Positions 61,609 to 64,000 of a stretch of DNA of 64,000 bases are shown here, one piece after another (position 1 is the first letter of the stretch; each line of letters begins with the position of its first letter). The notes under the pieces were generated by a model. It had not been told where the DNA came from, searched no databases, and saw only the letters and a program-made list of their open reading frames with translations. A program made the position numbers and the translations under genes. This DNA is from Alkalicoccobacillus porphyridii (GTDB lineage Bacteria > Bacillota > Bacilli > Bacillales > Bacillaceae_D): NCBI RefSeq assembly GCF_007293315.1, contig NZ_VLXZ01000005.1:124001-188000 (forward strand). The letters are read 5' to 3'.

Positions 61609-61797
61609 CTAGATCTTTTCATCATACGTATACCTTACAACATAACGATTTGATTTTAGCTTTTTGATTTCAACCAGAGGGCCAACCTCATAACCATTAT
61701 GCCAATTATCTTCTATTTTCGCTTTTAAACATCCTGCCTGAAACTTAGAAGAAAAGATTTGTTTGTAATAGATCCAACGAGGCAGCTTTGAATTCAT
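61609..61797 (-). CDS. Small protein of unknown function
   Basis: The 62-residue basic protein (PRWIYYKQIFSSKF near the start, VEIKKLKSNRYVVRYTYDEKI at the end) has no membrane helix. AAAGGTATGGGAAG precedes the ATG. It is convergent with the XRE gene. I do not recognise it; the beta-like C-terminus could be a small SH3-like fold. Confidence 0.5.
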   Translation of the reverse strand: MNSKLPRWIYYKQIFSSKFQAGCLKAKIEDNWHNGYEVGPLVEIKKLKSNRYVVRYTYDEKI

Positions 61798-61873
61798 CTT
61801 CCCATACCTTTCTGTAATCCTTTACTACCCTCTATTTAATCAAACTTTTGGAACATACTCAAAGAAATTCGTT

Positions 61874-62425
61874 TTATCCAATCAAGTCTTCTTCTTCTCT
61901 CTTACGAATATCAACTAAACGTCTATTCTCTTCAAGATCTCGAATTCGGTGAGCAAGCCTTGCAGAAGCACTCGCAGCAATGCTAGCAACCAAATCATCT
62001 AAAAAAGTATGAACTCGATTCTTTTCACGATCAAGCTCTTCAATGATTCCTACCTTTTGTTTATCAAGATAACCAAAAGTCGTAACCGCAATACTACCAA
62101 ATCCAAATACCGACCCAAGTGCTATGGTCTCATCTACACCAAATAAGCCCTCATCCTGTCTCACCATACTTAATAATGGTTCGCTTAACAGTCCTTTTTC
62201 AGCTAATTCATCTAATTCTACTCCGACTAGAATTGCATGTTGAATCTCTCGTTTGTTCAAAACGGCGTCTGCACTTTCAAGACAAGAGGCCATATCCAAA
62301 TTCTCTGCATATGGCTTTTGTAAATCATACACAATTTGAGCAATAGCTTCTACGGTAACCCCGCGATCAGCCAGTTTCTTTCTAGCAGCCATTTCAACTG
62401 TCTCACAAGGAACTCTTTTTAACAT
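61874..62425 (-). CDS. Phosphatidylglycerophosphatase A family protein
   Basis: The 183-residue protein has MAARKKLADRGVTVEAIAQIVYDLQKPY near the start. The PgpA domain follows: HAILVGVELDELAEKGLLSEPLLSMVRQDEGLFGVDETIALGSVFGFGSIAVTTFGYLDKQKVG, then HTFLDDLVASIAASASARLAHR. This is the soluble YutG-type PgpA of Bacilli, which may dephosphorylate phosphatidylglycerophosphate; direct proof for the Bacillus branch is limited. AAGGGAGG precedes the ATG. Confidence 0.82.
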   Translation of the reverse strand: MLKRVPCETVEMAARKKLADRGVTVEAIAQIVYDLQKPYAENLDMASCLESADAVLNKREIQHAILVGVELDELAEKGLLSEPLLSMVRQDEGLFGVDETIALGSVFGFGSIAVTTFGYLDKQKVGIIEELDREKNRVHTFLDDLVASIAASASARLAHRIRDLEENRRLVDIRKREEEDLIG

Positions 62426-62565
62426 TGTAACCGCCTCCCTTGAATTCTATTCTACCACACAGGCTTAATCATCGCTTTTTGAATAATATATGATAAACTA
62501 GGCTAAAGAACACGCACACATATAAGCTAGGTATACTATCGGTGAAAAAGAAAGGTGAATTCATC

Positions 62566-63297
62566 ATGGGCACAACTTTACAAGGAACATTACAGGATAC
62601 CGTCATTCAAAGTAATGAGTTAAATGATGAGATTCCTTTATTAGTTTATCTTCCCCCTAATTATACTCCACTGTCATCTTATGATTTAGTCATTTGCCAG
62701 GATGGCAAGGATTATTTTCAGCTGGGTAGAATTCCTCGACAGATGGAAGCATTAATGGATGATTATGAGGTTCGGGAAGCAATTATTATCGGTGTCCCAT
62801 ATCCAAGTGTGGCAGAAAGAAGAGAGCGTTACCATCCAGAAGGTGAACGTTCTGAAGCGTATCGACGCTTTTTGGCGTTTGAGCTTCTCCCTTACCTTGA
62901 TGAGCACTATCCAACTCATCAGCTGGCTTCTTCTCGCACATTGGCCGGAGACTCATTAGCGGGTACTATTTCTTTGTTAGCAGCCCTAGAGTACCCCGCA
63001 CACTTTGGGCAGGTGATGATGCATTCTCCATATGTGGATGATCACGTATTGGATGCAGTTAGAACATATCAGCAACCTCATGCTCTTTCGATTTATCATG
63101 TCATTGGCTCAGAGGAAACGACGGTCAAACTGACTAACGGAGATATAGCAGACTTCCTAAGTCCTAATAAAGATTTAGCTGAATTGTTAGAAGCTACATC
63201 GTTTAGCTATAGCTTTCGAATATTTGAAGGAAATCACACGTGGACTTATTGGCAAAAAGATTTATCCATTGGATTAAAAACACTTCTACCATTTTAA
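62566..63297 (+). CDS. yjcH: Alpha/beta hydrolase, esterase family (YjcH-like)
   Basis: The protein has 243 residues from ATG 62566 (AAAGGTG 8 bases upstream); the open frame extends upstream from a GTG. IPLLVYLPPNYTPLSSYDLVICQDGKDYFQLGRIP opens the enterochelin-esterase-like fold. LAGDSLAGTISLLAAL is the nucleophile elbow (GDSLAG, Ser), and NHTWTYWQKDL carries the probable catalytic His. It lies 34 bases before yjcG, as yjcF, yjcG and yjcH do together in B. subtilis. The substrate is unknown. Confidence 0.82.
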   Translation: MGTTLQGTLQDTVIQSNELNDEIPLLVYLPPNYTPLSSYDLVICQDGKDYFQLGRIPRQMEALMDDYEVREAIIIGVPYPSVAERRERYHPEGERSEAYRRFLAFELLPYLDEHYPTHQLASSRTLAGDSLAGTISLLAALEYPAHFGQVMMHSPYVDDHVLDAVRTYQQPHALSIYHVIGSEETTVKLTNGDIADFLSPNKDLAELLEATSFSYSFRIFEGNHTWTYWQKDLSIGLKTLLPF

Positions 63298-63331
63298 AAA
63301 TGACATTCTATTTAGACTAGGAGGAGTATAT

Positions 63332-63844
63332 ATGACTTATGGTATTGCTTTATTTCCATCTAAAAGCCTTCGGGAGGAAGCTAATTCCTATAGAAAGAGA
63401 TTTGACTCTCAATATGCAAACATTCCTCCTCATATTAAATTAACGGATCCTTTTGAACTAGAAGATGAGGAAGTGGATGCATTTATTACATCTCTTACTG
63501 AGCTAGCTCAAACTCAGGCCAAGGTAGTCATTGAGGTATACAAAGCTGATACCTTTATTCCTTTAAACAATAAAATTTTTCTTAAAATCCGTGAACATCA
63601 GACGTTATTTTCATTACACCAACGTCTTCATGAACCACCTTTTTCATCAGTCATGACTCATGCATTTGTTCCTCACATCACGATCGCTCAGGACCTTCCT
63701 AAAGCCGAAAGTGATGATCTTATAGGACAGTTAAAACTAAGTGGTTTTGCTCATAAGGAGACCATTTCCTCATTTGAATTGCTTAAGCAACAGGAAGATG
63801 GGAAATGGTCCATTGTTCAGTCGTTTGAATTAAAAGGGGATTGA
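63332..63844 (+). CDS. yjcG: 2'-5' RNA ligase-like phosphoesterase (YjcG)
   Basis: The 170-residue protein has the 2H phosphoesterase fold. It opens YGIALFPSKSLREEANSYRKRFDSQYANIPPHIKLTDPFEL and has HAFVPHITIAQDLPKAESDDLIGQL. The two HxT/HI motifs (PPHIKL and PHITIA) are the 2H catalytic elements. It matches B. subtilis YjcG along its length. AGGAGG precedes the ATG. Confidence 0.9.
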   Translation: MTYGIALFPSKSLREEANSYRKRFDSQYANIPPHIKLTDPFELEDEEVDAFITSLTELAQTQAKVVIEVYKADTFIPLNNKIFLKIREHQTLFSLHQRLHEPPFSSVMTHAFVPHITIAQDLPKAESDDLIGQLKLSGFAHKETISSFELLKQQEDGKWSIVQSFELKGD

Positions 63845-63848
63845 TGAA

Positions 63849-64000
63849 ATGAATGTACGAACGTGGACGATTCAGATCGTCTCATCACAGCAAGAGTTAG
63901 AGCACGCCTATGCGGTTCGCCAACATGTCTTTGTAAAAGAACAAGGGGTCGCTGCTGAGCTAGAGCGTGACAAAGAGGATGCGAATGCTACTCATTTTGT
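63849..64000 (+). CDS. yjcF: GNAT acetyltransferase YjcF (partial)
   Basis: The reading frame starts at ATG 63849, 4 bases after yjcG with GGGGATTG upstream, and runs off the window. The 50 visible residues include SSQQELEHAYAVRQHVFVKEQ and DKEDANATHF, the start of YjcF/ElaA-like GNAT proteins. The acetyl-CoA motif lies beyond the edge. Confidence 0.85.
   Translation, partial: MNVRTWTIQIVSSQQELEHAYAVRQHVFVKEQGVAAELERDKEDANATHF

Overview
The window looks like chromosomal DNA of a member of the Bacillaceae (Bacillota). It has low GC, strong AGGAGG-type ribosome binding sites, frequent TTG and GTG starts, and many Rho-independent terminators. It carries genes typical of Bacillus relatives: TnrA, a proline T-box, YaaR, YlqG/YlqH, CbpB (YkuL), Prli42, YjcF/G/H, YqjA/C/E, and a DUF1659/DUF2922/YvrJ trio. 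A NaChBac-like sodium channel, a BCCT osmolyte carrier and many acidic extracytoplasmic proteins suggest a halotolerant or alkaliphilic lifestyle (inference). I see no phage, integrative element, intact insertion sequence or CRISPR array.

Layout. 0-6.5 kb: a partial DUF2188 gene, a DUF418 membrane protein, and a sigma factor/membrane protein/ABC exporter operon resembling the B. subtilis sigY operon. 6.5-12.3 kb: small metabolic and membrane genes, a MarR/oxidoreductase pair bracketed by twin hairpins, and a 196-nt structured RNA with a tRNA-like elbow. 12.3-16.7 kb: a hexuronate operon (GntR regulator, uxuA, uxuB, kdgK, eda). 17-21 kb: a CopC-like protein and a propeller lipoprotein/response regulator/histidine kinase operon, preceded by a 41-bp tandem repeat array. 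21.6-27.2 kb: asparagine synthetase, then T-box-controlled proBA and proC. 27-33 kb: a GntR/UTRA regulator, a sodium channel, aspartokinase, a lipoprotein and folE2. 33.6-34.4 kb: a gene-free island bounded by 81-bp inverted repeats.

34.4-42.7 kb: siroheme synthesis (cobA-hemD fusion, sirB, sirC) divergent from tnrA across a perfect TnrA box, a Cache-like/subtilase fusion, and the sulfate assimilation operon yezD-cysH-sat-cysC. Siroheme serves sulfite and nitrite reductases, so the two blocks belong together functionally. 42.9-49.6 kb: cbpB, an SRPBCC protein, a flagellar export mini-operon (ylqG, ylqH, fliS-like, flagellin, then yaaR) and dinB with a LexA-like box. 49.8-53.8 kb: an orphan sigma-region-3-like protein, yqjE, a VOC epimerase, prli42, an L,D-transpeptidase, yqjA and a small lipoprotein. 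54-64 kb: LysE exporter, PilZ protein, BCCT carrier, the DUF1659/DUF2922/YvrJ trio, msrA-msrB, fumC, a divergent XRE pair, a PgpA-like protein, and yjcH-yjcG-yjcF running off the right edge.

The items most worth follow-up are the tRNA-like RNA at 8930-9125, the helically phased GATGTAT array at 21193-21495, the flagellar export mini-operon, the sodium channel with an aspartate filter, and the inverted-repeat island at 33748-34391.
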